Assembly: GCF_001908375.1 (NCBI RefSeq)
Contig: NZ_CP017241.1
Span: 3,041,001 to 3,105,000 of the forward strand
DNA length: 64,000 bases
Reading direction: 5' to 3'
Source of the DNA: Rhizobium etli 8C-3
Lineage (GTDB): Bacteria; Pseudomonadota; Alphaproteobacteria; Rhizobiales; Rhizobiaceae
In this document: positions 17,722-27,148 of the stretch, in pieces
Layout: every line of letters begins with the position of its first letter
Position numbering within the stretch: position 1 is the stretch's first letter
Made by a program: the position numbers and the translations under genes
The notes under the pieces: generated by a model
The model's input: only the letters and a program-made list of their open reading frames with translations
Told to the model about the DNA's origin: nothing
Database searches by the model: none

Positions 17722-18300
17722 ATGTCGAATAGCCTGACACCCGCTGTCAATTTGCTGACGCGCCTCAGCAACGCTGCCCTGTGGCTCGCCGGCGCCGGCC
17801 TGGTGCTGATGACGGCCTTCGTCGCCTGGCAGGTATTTTGCCGCTACGTGCTGAACGATTCGCCGAGTTGGACGGAGCCGGGCTCAGTCATGCTGATGAG
17901 TTGGTTCATCTTCCTCGGCGCTGCCGTGGGCATCCGGGAAAACAACCATCTTGGTTTCGACGTGCTGCTCTACGTATTGCCGAAATCCGGCAAGCGCGTC
18001 CTGCGCATGATTTCGGACGTGGTCATTCTCGCCTTCGGCGCCGGCATGATCTGGTACGGCGGTGCGCTTATGAAGCTCACCTGGAACACCACCTTGCCCT
18101 CGCTGGGTATTTCCGGCGCGTTCGACTACCTGCCGCTTGCCGGCGGGGGTGTGCTTGCCGTGATCTTCTCGCTGGAGCGCATCGTGCTCCGCCTCGCCGG
18201 CGAACCGATCGACGAGGCACTGGATGAGGTCTTGCCGGCAGAGATTGCCGTCGAGATCGAAAACATCAACGCTGACCCGAACGTCAAATTGAAAGTGTAG
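17722..18300 (+). CDS. dctQ: TRAP transporter small permease subunit DctQ (second system)
   Basis: A 192-residue membrane protein with four hydrophobic helices. It carries the DctQ stretch VFCRYVLNDSPSWTEPGSV near residue 38 and AAVGIRENNHLGFDVL near 72. It ends in an acidic tail (DEALDEVLPAEIAVEIE). It lies 148 bp after dctP, the gap being filled by two hairpins, and 4 bp before dctM. With DctM it forms the transmembrane part of the TRAP carrier. Confidence 0.9.
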   Translation: MSNSLTPAVNLLTRLSNAALWLAGAGLVLMTAFVAWQVFCRYVLNDSPSWTEPGSVMLMSWFIFLGAAVGIRENNHLGFDVLLYVLPKSGKRVLRMISDVVILAFGAGMIWYGGALMKLTWNTTLPSLGISGAFDYLPLAGGGVLAVIFSLERIVLRLAGEPIDEALDEVLPAEIAVEIENINADPNVKLKV

Positions 18301-18304
18301 CGCG

Positions 18305-19585
18305 ATGGAACTCTGGATCCTGTTCGGTGTCTTCACCACTCTGATGCTGATAGGCACGCCGATTGCATTCTGCCTTGGCGTCGCCAGTTTTGCGACGGTG
18401 GTCTATATGGGCCTGCCGCCACTGGTCGTCTTTCAGCGGCTCAATTCCGGCATGAGCGTGTTTTCGCTGCTCGCCATCCCCTTCTTTATCTACGCCGGCG
18501 ATCTGATGGTGCGCGGTGGCATCGCGAGCCGCATCGTCGCCTTTGCCGCTTCCCTGGTCGGCCACGTGCGCGGCGGCCTCGGCCAGGTCAATATCGTCAC
18601 TGCGACGCTGTTCGGCGGCATTTCCGGTTCGGCGGTGGCGGAGGCCGCAGCCGTCGGTGGCCTGATGATCCCGCAGATGAAGCAGCGCGGCTATGGCGCG
18701 GACTATGCCGTCAACGTCACCTCGATGGCAGCGCTGATCGCACTGCTTCTGCCGCCCTCCCACAACATGATCATCTATTCGATCTCTGCCGGCGGCAAGA
18801 TTTCCATCGCCGACCTGTTCACGGCCGGCATACTACCCGGCATCCTGCTCGCAGTTGCCCTCATGGTGACGGCCTACATCGTCGCGCGCTCGCGCGGCTA
18901 TCCGACGGAGCCGTTCCCCGGCTTTGTCATGGTTGCACATCTGCTCGCTGTCGCCTTGCCCGGACTTCTGCTGATCGCAATCATCTTCGGCGGGGTGAGG
19001 TCCGGCATCTTCACGGCGACGGAAAGCTCGTGCATCGCTGTGCTCTACGCGCTGCTGATAACCCTCTTCGTCTACCGGCAGATGAGCTGGAAAGACTTCG
19101 TCCACGCCACGCAAGGCGCCGTGCGCACGACGGCAATGGTGCTTTTGATCATCGGCACCGCTGCCGCCTTCTCCTGGCTGATGGCCTTCCTCAAGGTCCC
19201 TGCCTCGCTGGTGGCCTGGATGAAGGCCGTAGCCGACGATCCATTGACGGTACTGCTCCTGCTCAATGTTTTGATGCTTGTGCTCGGCACCTTCATGGAC
19301 ATGGGACCGACGATCATCATCTGCACGCCGATCTTTTTGCCGGTGGCGCAGGCCTACGGCGTCGATCCGGTGCATTTCGGCGTGATCATGATCCTGAATT
19401 TCGGCATCGGGCTGAATACGCCCCCAGTCGGCGCGGTGCAATTCGTGGCCTGCGCGGTCGGCAAGATTTCCGTCTGGGAGGCCATGCGCTCGATCTGGCC
19501 GTTCTATGGCGCGGGCCTCGTGGTGCTCGGACTGGTCACCTACATCCCGGCTATTTCGCTGTGGTTGCCGGCTGCGTTCAAATAG
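18305..19585 (+). CDS. dctM: TRAP transporter large permease subunit DctM (second system)
   Basis: A 426-residue polytopic protein of standard DctM length with about 12 membrane segments. Family stretches: LLAIPFFIYAGDLMVRGGIA near residue 55, TLFGGISGSAVAEAAAVGG near 100, LLPPSHNMIIYS near 148 and NFGIGLNTPPVGAVQFV near 362. It is the ion-coupled transport subunit. The stop is followed after 10 bp by the GntR-type gene, so transporter and regulator are co-transcribed. Confidence 0.93.
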   Translation: MELWILFGVFTTLMLIGTPIAFCLGVASFATVVYMGLPPLVVFQRLNSGMSVFSLLAIPFFIYAGDLMVRGGIASRIVAFAASLVGHVRGGLGQVNIVTATLFGGISGSAVAEAAAVGGLMIPQMKQRGYGADYAVNVTSMAALIALLLPPSHNMIIYSISAGGKISIADLFTAGILPGILLAVALMVTAYIVARSRGYPTEPFPGFVMVAHLLAVALPGLLLIAIIFGGVRSGIFTATESSCIAVLYALLITLFVYRQMSWKDFVHATQGAVRTTAMVLLIIGTAAAFSWLMAFLKVPASLVAWMKAVADDPLTVLLLLNVLMLVLGTFMDMGPTIIICTPIFLPVAQAYGVDPVHFGVIMILNFGIGLNTPPVGAVQFVACAVGKISVWEAMRSIWPFYGAGLVVLGLVTYIPAISLWLPAAFK

Positions 19586-19595
19586 GAGAGCGGAC

Positions 19596-20369
19596 ATGGC
19601 GGCCGATACAGCCCTTGATTTGAGGATCGAGCGAAGGCCGAAACTCTCCGAAAGCGTGGTTTCGGCCATCCGCGCGCAGGTCTTGTCCGGGGAATACGCA
19701 CCCGGCCAGAAGCTGCCGACGGAGAGCCGGATGGGCGAGCTCTTCGGCGTCAGCCGCACCGTTGTGCGCGAGGCGATTGCGACCCTTGCCGCCGATGGGC
19801 TCGTCGAGGCGCGGCAAGGCGCCGGCGTCTTCGTCAAGGACCACCCGACGCTTGCCTTCGGGTCGATCACGCTTGACGTCGGCAACAAGATCTCGCATGC
19901 GCTTAACGTGATCGAGGTGCGCATGGGGCTGGAGATCGAAAGTGCCGGGCTTGCTGCGCTCCGGCGCAACGCCGCCCAGGAGGCACAGATCCAGGAAGCT
20001 TTCTTCGAATTCGACCGGCTGCTTGAGCGTGGCGAGGCAACGGGCAAAAGCGACTTCTTTTTCCACCGCGCCATCGCGGCTGCCACGAACAACTCCTATT
20101 ACGTAGAGGTTCTCGATGCGCTCGGCATGCGAGCGATCCCCTGCGATGTCGCCTCGCCCTGGGGTACCGACAGCACGCTATCGCGCAACTATCAGGAAGG
20201 TCTGCAGCGCGAGCATCTGGCAATCCTGAAGGCGATCTCGGCAAGCGATCCGGAAGCCGCCCGCGCCTCCATGCGCGCCCACCTGACCGCCAGCCAGGAG
20301 CGCTATCGCGCGCTCATAAGCGGCCAGCAGGCAAAATGGATTTCAGGAACGGCCAAACGCAAGGGCTGA
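19596..20369 (+). CDS. GntR-family (FadR subfamily) regulator of the second TRAP operon
   Basis: A 257-residue regulator. The winged HTH spans about residues 15-80 (PGQKLPTESRMGELFGVSRTVVREAI) and the FCD sensory domain about 95-235. AATAGGAGAGCGGAC precedes ATG 19596. As the last gene of the operon it probably represses both this operon and the divergent oxidoreductase by binding the palindromes at 16127 and 16261, which share a TTGTATG/TATGCAT-like core. The inducer is probably the imported acid or a metabolite of it (inference). Confidence 0.9.
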   Translation: MAADTALDLRIERRPKLSESVVSAIRAQVLSGEYAPGQKLPTESRMGELFGVSRTVVREAIATLAADGLVEARQGAGVFVKDHPTLAFGSITLDVGNKISHALNVIEVRMGLEIESAGLAALRRNAAQEAQIQEAFFEFDRLLERGEATGKSDFFFHRAIAAATNNSYYVEVLDALGMRAIPCDVASPWGTDSTLSRNYQEGLQREHLAILKAISASDPEAARASMRAHLTASQERYRALISGQQAKWISGTAKRKG

Positions 20370-20527
20370 TGCGACCGAAGATAGCCGGTGTTGAGAGGCC
20401 AAGCACACAAGCAGCTTCAAAGGCTGGCGGCCGTATGGAAAGGGCTGAAGCCTTGTGCGCACTCAACTGTGAATGGCTGACATAGCGACCATGTTGTAGT
20501 CTTGAGCCGGAGTGACGAGGACTGAGC

Positions 20528-22438
20528 GTGGAACGGAAGCTTGCTGCGATCATGGCCGGCGACATCGCCGGATATAGCCGCCTGATGGCCGAGGATGAGG
20601 CGGCGACCTATGCAGAACTGCGTTCAGTTTTCGACGACGTAATCAAACCGTCGGTCGAGCACCATGGTGGCCGGATCTTCAAGAGCGCCGGCGACGGGTT
20701 CCTTGCCGCATTTCCAAGCGTGAACGAGGCCCTTGATGCGGCGATCGGCATTCAGCTCGGCTTTGCGGAAAGACCTTTCAATCTGCGTCTCGGCATAAAT
20801 CTCGGAGATGTCATCGAGCATGATGGCGACATGTTCGGTGATGGCGTCAACGTCGCGTCTCGGCTTGAAGCCATGGCCGAGCCTGGCAGCATATTTGTGA
20901 GCGCTGCGGTCGTGCGGAGCGCCGACCGGGGTCGTGGTGACCTTTTCCACAGAATCGGGTTACGGCAAGCCAAGAACATTCCAGAGCAACTTGAGGTATA
21001 TGCCGTCAGGTTAGACGGCGACGGCGCTCACGGATTGACACGGCTCACGCGTGCCCTGCACCGGTCGCGTGGTGCGGTGCCCTTTGCGATTTTCCTGAGC
21101 GTCCTCCTGCTTGTCATCGCAGCAAGCCAGGTGCCTGGATTGAAGACGATGACCGAGACGATCGCCGACAGGGTTACTTGGCTCACCGGCGTCGGAGATA
21201 TGGATCGGCGTCCCTCTGTTGCCGTCCTTCCCTTCGACAATATGAGTGGCGATTCGGGACAAAACTATTTCGCCGATGGATTGACGGAAGACATCATCAC
21301 GGAACTGGCACGCAATCCCGAACTTCAGGTGATCGCTCGCAATTCGACATTCGCATTGCGTGGAGAGGCGGCCGATATCCGCGAAGTCGGCCAAAAGTTG
21401 GATGCTGGCTATATCGTGGAGGGCAGCGCGCGGCGCGTGGGTGATCAGCTTCGCGTCGTCGCGCAGCTGATTGATACGCGAAGCGGCGCTCATCTGTGGT
21501 CGAGAAGCTATGATCGCCGCGTCGAGGACGTGTTTGCAGTCCAGACGGAACTCACGACCGAAATTGTTTCGCACCTCGTCTCATATGTTCGCGAATCCGA
21601 AGTTGCCGACGCCTCAAGGCGGCCGACGGAAAACCTGCAGGCCTATGACCTCGTCCTTAAGGCGCGGGATCGTTACAAACATGGTTCGAAGGACAGCGAA
21701 GCGCTTCTTGCGGCGCGCGCACTCTATCATCGCGCGTTGGAGCTGGATCCGGGATATGCCTTGGCGCGAGCCCATCTCGGCATGACCTACATCATCGACA
21801 TGACGCAGGGCGTAAGCGGGCGAGCCACGATGGCCGACGTGGAAACGGGCCTGAGCGAGGCGCGACAGGCGATCCGTCTCGACCCCACACTTGCCATTGG
21901 TTACCAGGTGTTGAGCTTCGGTCTTGCGGTCAGCGGCGATTATTCCGGCGCAATCCAGGCCGCGCGTCGCGCCGTGGAGTTCAACCCCAACGATCCTGAC
22001 AGCCTGATGGCCCTGGCAAAGGCGCAGGTCCGTTTCGGCAATTATCGCGAGGCAGTCAGCAATGCCGAGCGCGCACGGCGCCTGCATCCGATGGCGCCGG
22101 AATACTACACCTACGTCCACGGTCAGGCACTTTATGCCGCTGGTCGCCTGGACGAGGCGGACAGCGTCATTGGAGAATGCCTGATCCGTGCGCCGCAGGA
22201 TGCGGATTGCCTGCTGATCCGAACCGCATTGTTGGCAGGTCGCGGTGACGTGGCGGAAGCCCAGGTTGCGATGGCGCGATTGGTGCAAGCCAAACCCGAG
22301 TTTTCGCTGGCCTCCGAACGCGACTATCGGCGCTTTGGAGATTCTCCCCTGATGGATCGATTCCTGCAGGAACTTGCCCGTGCAAAGGCTCCGGAAACCG
22401 CCGCGCGTTCAGGGCTTATCGAACGGGAGAATGCCTGA
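20528..22438 (+). CDS. Class III adenylate cyclase with TM segment, TolB-like and TPR domains
   Basis: A 636-residue protein typical of rhizobial cyclases. The N-terminal catalytic domain (about 1-165) has metal Asp residues in AIMAGDIAGYSRLM and SAGDGFLAAF, and Asn-Arg in NVASRLEAMA. One membrane helix lies near residue 185 (AVPFAIFLSVLLLVIAA). A TolB-N-like domain (about 225-350) starts with PSVAVLPFDNMSGD. TPR-like repeats run from about 370 to the end. The catalytic part is predicted in the cytoplasm, and the TolB-like and TPR part in the periplasm. The GTG start at 20528 has GAGGACTGAGC upstream. It is a stand-alone gene and probably produces cAMP. Confidence 0.9.
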   Translation: MERKLAAIMAGDIAGYSRLMAEDEAATYAELRSVFDDVIKPSVEHHGGRIFKSAGDGFLAAFPSVNEALDAAIGIQLGFAERPFNLRLGINLGDVIEHDGDMFGDGVNVASRLEAMAEPGSIFVSAAVVRSADRGRGDLFHRIGLRQAKNIPEQLEVYAVRLDGDGAHGLTRLTRALHRSRGAVPFAIFLSVLLLVIAASQVPGLKTMTETIADRVTWLTGVGDMDRRPSVAVLPFDNMSGDSGQNYFADGLTEDIITELARNPELQVIARNSTFALRGEAADIREVGQKLDAGYIVEGSARRVGDQLRVVAQLIDTRSGAHLWSRSYDRRVEDVFAVQTELTTEIVSHLVSYVRESEVADASRRPTENLQAYDLVLKARDRYKHGSKDSEALLAARALYHRALELDPGYALARAHLGMTYIIDMTQGVSGRATMADVETGLSEARQAIRLDPTLAIGYQVLSFGLAVSGDYSGAIQAARRAVEFNPNDPDSLMALAKAQVRFGNYREAVSNAERARRLHPMAPEYYTYVHGQALYAAGRLDEADSVIGECLIRAPQDADCLLIRTALLAGRGDVAEAQVAMARLVQAKPEFSLASERDYRRFGDSPLMDRFLQELARAKAPETAARSGLIERENA

Positions 22439-22571
22439 GCGCGGCAGGCGATTTCCCCGCGTTTCTCCCTGTGGCTTCCGGATCGATCAGAAATCAATCA
22501 AGCCTTTCAATCCCCTTGCGCCTGCGATCGATTCCAGCGAGTGTACTTGCCGATAGGTTGTGGGATGAGCC

Positions 22572-22844
22572 ATGGACAGTGCGCAGTGGGTTCAGCCGGT
22601 AATGATCGTCTGCAAGAAAAGCGGGCAACTCTACACGATTACAAATACCCGCGAAGCTCTCGATATGCTTCTGCGGTATTGGCCAGTCTCTGATGGCAAG
22701 GCATTTTTCGATGCCATGGAAGTGTGCATCGGCGTAGCCGAGGGAAGAGCGTCGAAAGAGCAAGCAAGGCAAGCCTTCATCGATGCCGCTCATGAGGCAC
22801 TGATCCCTGTTGAAATTCCTGACGTCATCAGAGTGAGGGTCTGA
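22572..22844 (+). CDS. DUF982 family protein
   Basis: A 90-residue protein of the DUF982 family, which is largely restricted to Rhizobiales and often present in many copies. Core features are the N-terminal WVQPVMIVCKKSGQLYTITNTREALDMLL and the downstream WPVSDGKAF. No catalytic residues are recognisable and the function is unknown. GGGATGAGCC before the ATG is a weak ribosome binding site. It stands alone between two cyclase genes; about 260 bases after it (22845-23102) hold no gene I can support. Confidence 0.8.
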   Translation: MDSAQWVQPVMIVCKKSGQLYTITNTREALDMLLRYWPVSDGKAFFDAMEVCIGVAEGRASKEQARQAFIDAAHEALIPVEIPDVIRVRV

Positions 22845-23102
22845 TTTCCGCGCCATTTTAAGCGGCTGGCTAGAATGCTTCGTCGTCATATCGCATTCTC
22901 CCCGGAAACGCTTGTTGTGAGTTCCCAAGGCTCGACAAACTTCATGATTCAGTGGTCATATCCGCCCGGTCTCGCAGAACGAGCAGGACGAACGGTAGAA
23001 CTCTCAGTCCGTTATTCATACTTGGATCTTGGCTTATGCGCCGAGTAAAAGAAGACATCCGCACCGTCCCGACACCGATTGCGAAAGCCGGTTGGATATG
23101 AG

Positions 23103-23477
23103 TCATGCCACCGCTGCCAGAATTCCAGCGTAGGTCAGGTGATGCAATAGCTGATCTGCTCCGTGCGCAGCCCAGAATGCGCGAGTCATGATGTCACCAG
23201 AGTGCTGACGGGAATGAATGGCTTTCGCGTGGTCGATTGCATAATGGATTGCGAATTCGCTTGCTCCCAAACCGAAAATGATCCCCATGTCCAGCCCAAA
23301 GAAAACCAAAGCGGGGAAGCTACCGACGGCATGGATGGCAGCATGCACGTAACCCCCGGGATTTCTAATGTGACCCTTGCCCTCGAGCATCCAAGGCGGC
23401 TGCAACAGATAGTCGGCCACGAAATGCTTGACCTGCAGCCAGATCAGCAGACTGATAAAGGGAAATATATTGTCCAT
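23103..23477 (-). CDS. DUF3307 family membrane protein
   Basis: A 124-residue hydrophobic protein of the DUF3307 family with about four membrane segments and several conserved His/Asp residues: VKHFVADYLLQP near 16, HAAIHAVGSFPAL near 45, IHYAIDHAKA near 78 and GADQLLHHLTY near 107. The ATG at 23477 has GAGGGAGAAC upstream; the longer frame overlaps the cyclase. It lies 13 bp downstream of the Cache cyclase and is the last gene of the bufferin-led run. The His-rich membrane layout suggests a possible metal or lipid role, but no function is established to my knowledge. Confidence 0.75.
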   Translation of the reverse strand: MDNIFPFISLLIWLQVKHFVADYLLQPPWMLEGKGHIRNPGGYVHAAIHAVGSFPALVFFGLDMGIIFGLGASEFAIHYAIDHAKAIHSRQHSGDIMTRAFWAAHGADQLLHHLTYAGILAAVA

Positions 23478-23490
23478 GTTGCGTTCTCCC

Positions 23491-25353
23491 TCACGCCTCG
23501 GGACCCGTTCCATCGATCGTAAAAATCGGCACCGATTGCGACTTGCCGCGCACGGTAGTCTCGCCGAGCGGACGCGCCGCGAACCTGCCGCACGTCCGCG
23601 CAAACGTCTCGCCGCTCAGGACAATCTCTATGCCGTTCTCCTTAGCTACTCCGACGAGGCGGCTCGCGAGGTTTACGACATCTCCGATCGCGGTGTAGCT
23701 TAGCCGCTCTACCGAGCCGATGTTGCCGACCAGCGCAGTGCCGCTGTTGATGCCGATCCTGACCCGCACCCTGTCGTGCTGAGGTGCCAGTGGAGGCATC
23801 GCATGCATCGCGTCTCGGATAGCCTTGGCGGCGCGGCAGGCGCGGAGCGCGTGATCGGGCTCACGATTCGGCGCGTTCCAGATTGCCATAACAGCGTCGC
23901 CGATGAACTTGTCGACGGTTCCGCCTTCTGCGTGGATGGCGGCGATGGAAAGCGTCAGAAAACGGGTGAGATGCGGCTCGACGCCGGCACCGAGTTCTTC
24001 CGTCATCTCCGTGAATCCGGGCAGATCGGCGAAGAGGACGGTGATGTCGGTGACCTTGCCGCCGGGCTTGGGCTCTATGCCCCCATCGACCAGCGGCTTG
24101 ACGACATCAAGCGGCATGAAGCGGGCGAAGGCCGATAGCCCCGAAGACATCCTCTTCAGTGCCGCCGAGAAATCATTGAGTTCAGCCAGCAGGGTGGGCG
24201 TGTGGCTGACGGCATTGTGTTCAAAGCGTTCGACTGCGTGCAGTTGTTGGACAAGCCGGGCGAGCGGTCGAGCGAAGAGCAGTCGGGCGAAGACAATGGC
24301 CGTGACCGCAGCCAGCAGCGCAATGCCTGCGATAATGACGAGAACGCGCTTGGTGTTCTCATCGATGTCGCCGGCGAAGGTGGAGCGCGGAATGGCAGTC
24401 AACAACCGCCAGTCCTCGAACGGAAGCGCGCTCGACGAAACGAAGATGGGGCCGAGCGCGTCAGTCTGCTGGAGCGTGCGGAAGACGCTTCGGGAATTGG
24501 CGCGGCGTGCCGACGCGACAGCAGAGGAAAGTGCATCGGCCTTCGGAAAATCAGCGAGATGGGCGGCCATGACGCCATCCGACGGTTCAGACGTAGCGAG
24601 AACGATGTCGTCCTTTGCGAGCACGTAGACTTTGCTCTCGGAGGGGATGTTGAGGTCCTGCAGCGTGAGCGACAATTGGCGCAGGCTGACCGCGACCATG
24701 ATCACGCCTTCGAGCCGCCCGAAGGCCTCGACACGCTTTGAAAGGACGATCGAAGGCTCGAATCCACTCGGCAGGATGTCGACCACGGTCCAGACCGGCT
24801 CCGTACTGTCCTTGCCTTTGCGATACCAGCGAGAGCCCTCGGTCACATAGGCGCTCTCGGTCTTGAGACGCTCCTCAAAGATGATGTCGCCGGCGATTGG
24901 CCTGTAACGGTCCAGGCGCAATTGACGGAGTTCGCCGGGGGCGGCCTTGGCGATTTCGATCATCTCGATTCGGCTGTCAGGCGCTGAATGCGAACCGAAG
25001 AAGCGCCCGTCGGGGAAACCGAATCCGATCCAGGCGATCGCGGATTGCTCGCGCAGCAGCGAGAGGAAAAGGAACTCGCGCTTGACCTCATCGTCGGGCT
25101 TGATGGCGCCTTGAAAGAAGATCGAACGAATGACCTCCGCCGTGCTGGACACCTGTGCCAGCTGTGAGGCCAGTTCGTTGCGGACGGCACCTGCGCTCTG
25201 AGCATCGAGGGCCGCCACGACATTGTCGACATTGGCGCTCGCGGTGCGTTGCCAAATGAGATGGACCAGTCCTGCCGTCGAGAGAACGGCGAGCAGCAGC
25301 AGCGCGGTGACTGCGCGGCCCATCTTCACACGTGGCAGGAAATCAGCGCTCAT
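23491..25353 (-). CDS. Membrane adenylate cyclase with periplasmic Cache-like sensor and HAMP-like linker
   Basis: A 620-residue protein. Order: membrane helix (about 12-33), large periplasmic dCache-type sensor (about 40-330), second membrane helix (about 338-360), HAMP-like linker and coiled region, then the class III cyclase domain (about 430-610). The catalytic domain has metal Asp residues in LFADLPGFTEM and FIGDAVMAIW, Lys in TVDKFIGD and Asn-Arg in NLASRLVGVA. It should convert an extracytoplasmic signal into cAMP. The start overlaps the end of ndh by 11 bp, which places it in the bufferin-led transcription unit and raises the idea that it senses envelope or copper stress (inference). 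Confidence 0.9.
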   Translation of the reverse strand: MSADFLPRVKMGRAVTALLLLAVLSTAGLVHLIWQRTASANVDNVVAALDAQSAGAVRNELASQLAQVSSTAEVIRSIFFQGAIKPDDEVKREFLFLSLLREQSAIAWIGFGFPDGRFFGSHSAPDSRIEMIEIAKAAPGELRQLRLDRYRPIAGDIIFEERLKTESAYVTEGSRWYRKGKDSTEPVWTVVDILPSGFEPSIVLSKRVEAFGRLEGVIMVAVSLRQLSLTLQDLNIPSESKVYVLAKDDIVLATSEPSDGVMAAHLADFPKADALSSAVASARRANSRSVFRTLQQTDALGPIFVSSSALPFEDWRLLTAIPRSTFAGDIDENTKRVLVIIAGIALLAAVTAIVFARLLFARPLARLVQQLHAVERFEHNAVSHTPTLLAELNDFSAALKRMSSGLSAFARFMPLDVVKPLVDGGIEPKPGGKVTDITVLFADLPGFTEMTEELGAGVEPHLTRFLTLSIAAIHAEGGTVDKFIGDAVMAIWNAPNREPDHALRACRAAKAIRDAMHAMPPLAPQHDRVRVRIGINSGTALVGNIGSVERLSYTAIGDVVNLASRLVGVAKENGIEIVLSGETFARTCGRFAARPLGETTVRGKSQSVPIFTIDGTGPEA

Positions 25354-26659
25354 GGCGGTCGGTGATGAGGCGGGCGCTCCGCTCGTAGCTCAGATAGGCC
25401 AGGCCCCAATCCATGAAAACGAGTAGGCGATTGCGGAAACCGACCAGGAACCAGAGATGGGCGAGGTTCCAGACCAGCCAGGCCGAAAAGCCGGAGAGCC
25501 TGAACCGCCCAAAATCGGCCACCGCAGCCTTGCGGCCGATCGTGGCGAGATTGCCACGGTGCCGGTAGCAGAATGGCTCGACGGGATCGCCAGCCATGAG
25601 TGCGCGGATGGCGCGTGCGACATGCTTTCCCATTTGCTTGGCGGCAGGAGCGATGCTCGGAACAGGGCAGCCGTCCTCGTTCTTTACCGCAGCGGTATCG
25701 CCGATGACGAAGATGTTGTCATGGCTTGGGATGTTCAGTCGCTCGTCCACCATCGCACGACCGGCTCGATCGGCCTCGGCGCCGAGCCATTTGGCAGCCT
25801 TGGATGCCATGATACCGGCAGCCCAAAGTACACAACCGGAACGGATCTGCCGCCCATCGGCGAGCATGACGCCCTCGGCGTCGCAGTGGGTGACGGCGTT
25901 GGTCGGCAGCACTTCGACGCCAAGGCCCTCGAGCTGGCGCTGCGCCATTGCCGAAAGACAGGCCGGCATGGCAGGCAGGATGCGGTTGCCGGCTTCGACC
26001 AGCACAACGCGCGCCGAAGCGGCATCGATGTGACGGAAATCGCGAACCACCACCTTACGGGCGAGCTCCGCGATGGCGCCGGCCATTTCGACGCCGGTCG
26101 GCCCGCCGCCGATCACCAGGAAGGTCAGCAGCGCCTCGCGGCGCTTCTCGTCCTGGGTGACCTCGGCGCGTTCGAAGGCGGAAAGAATGCGGGCGCGGAT
26201 CTCGGTTGCGTCTGCGATCGTTTTCAGACCTGGTGCGCTTTCGGCCCATTCCTCGTGGCCGAAATAGGCATGGCGGGCACCAGTGGCAACGATCAGGTAG
26301 TCGTAGGGTATGGCGCGGTCAGCGGTTTCGACGAGCTGCATCGCCTTGTCGATGCGCTCCACACGCTGCATGAGCACGGTCACATTCCTCTGGCGCGACA
26401 GGATGCGGCGGATCGGCATGGCGACCTGTGCCGGGGAAAGACCTGCCGTCGCCACCTGGTAGAGCAGCGGCTGGAAGAGGTGATAGTTGCGGCGGTCGAT
26501 GACCGTGATATGGACGTCGGCACCCTTGAGCCCCATGGCTGCGGCAAGCCCGCCGAAGCCGGCGCCGAGGATGACCACGCGGGGGCGGCCATTCCCGGCG
26601 AACGGGCGGATCATATTCGGCGCACCGCCTGTTATCGCGCTCTCGGCTTCGATCCGCAT
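25343..26659 (-). CDS. ndh: Type II NADH:quinone oxidoreductase (NDH-2)
   Basis: A 438-residue single-subunit flavoprotein that passes electrons from NADH to quinone without pumping protons. The FAD-binding GAGFGGLAA is at residues 32-40 and the NAD-binding GGGPTGVEMAGAI near 178. The conserved NHHxxQPLLYQVA-type loop appears as NYHLFQPLLYQVATAGLSP near 58, the FAD-contacting FVIGDTAAV near 315 and APAAKQMGKHVA near 333. A hydrophobic C-terminal helix (FSAWLVWNLAHLWFLVGF) anchors it to the membrane. It starts 4 bp after doxX. Copper damages respiratory Fe-S complexes, so a cluster-free NADH dehydrogenase beside a copper-buffer operon makes sense (inference). Confidence 0.9.
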   Translation of the reverse strand: MRIEAESAITGGAPNMIRPFAGNGRPRVVILGAGFGGLAAAMGLKGADVHITVIDRRNYHLFQPLLYQVATAGLSPAQVAMPIRRILSRQRNVTVLMQRVERIDKAMQLVETADRAIPYDYLIVATGARHAYFGHEEWAESAPGLKTIADATEIRARILSAFERAEVTQDEKRREALLTFLVIGGGPTGVEMAGAIAELARKVVVRDFRHIDAASARVVLVEAGNRILPAMPACLSAMAQRQLEGLGVEVLPTNAVTHCDAEGVMLADGRQIRSGCVLWAAGIMASKAAKWLGAEADRAGRAMVDERLNIPSHDNIFVIGDTAAVKNEDGCPVPSIAPAAKQMGKHVARAIRALMAGDPVEPFCYRHRGNLATIGRKAAVADFGRFRLSGFSAWLVWNLAHLWFLVGFRNRLLVFMDWGLAYLSYERSARLITDRHER

Positions 26660-26662
26660 GGC

Positions 26663-27136
26663 TTAGCGCTCCCGCGAAAAGAAGCGGCCGGCGAAATGGT
26701 CAAGCGAGATCATGCCCGCGCCGCGGGCGAAGATGAAAAGCAGCAGAGCCGCCCAGGTCAGGTGCTCGCCCCAATGGCCGGGATAGACGAAAACCTGGAT
26801 CGTTGCCACGACGGCGAGCAGCATCACTGCGGCGAACCGCGAGAAGAGACCGAGGAACAGCAGGACTGCACCAGAGAGTTCCGCTGCGGTGGCAAGCACT
26901 GCGGCAGCACCCGGATCGAGCACGGGAAGCCGATACTCGAAGGCGAAGAGCTGGACCGTGACCGGCCAAGAGACGAGCTTGCTCTGCGACGATTGCCAGA
27001 AGACGTTCGCCACGGCGGCCCGGGCGACGAGCTGGACCACTGAGAGCGGCACGGACGAGGCGATGCAGAGCGCGTGAGAGTAAAGACCGGCTAGGCCGGC
27101 TCGTTTATGCATGGATACGGGTGTCATCATGGTCAT
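26663..27136 (-). CDS. DoxX family membrane protein of the bufferin operon
   Basis: A 157-residue protein with four predicted membrane helices. It shows the DoxX features RAAVANVFWQSSQSKL near residue 40, AELSGAVLLFLGLFSRFAA near 88 and a C-terminal GAGMISLDHF. GAAGGAATGGATCG precedes the ATG. DoxX proteins are regular companions of DUF2282-DUF692-DUF2063 operons; their role is thought to be redox- or envelope-related but is not settled. It lies 12 bp after bufC and 4 bp before ndh. Confidence 0.85.
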   Translation of the reverse strand: MTMMTPVSMHKRAGLAGLYSHALCIASSVPLSVVQLVARAAVANVFWQSSQSKLVSWPVTVQLFAFEYRLPVLDPGAAAVLATAAELSGAVLLFLGLFSRFAAVMLLAVVATIQVFVYPGHWGEHLTWAALLLFIFARGAGMISLDHFAGRFFSRER

Positions 27137-27148
27137 CGATCCATTCCT

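Noticed and set aside
25457..27043. 528-residue plus-strand frame opposite ndh and doxX
   Set aside because: Shadow of two well-supported minus-strand genes.
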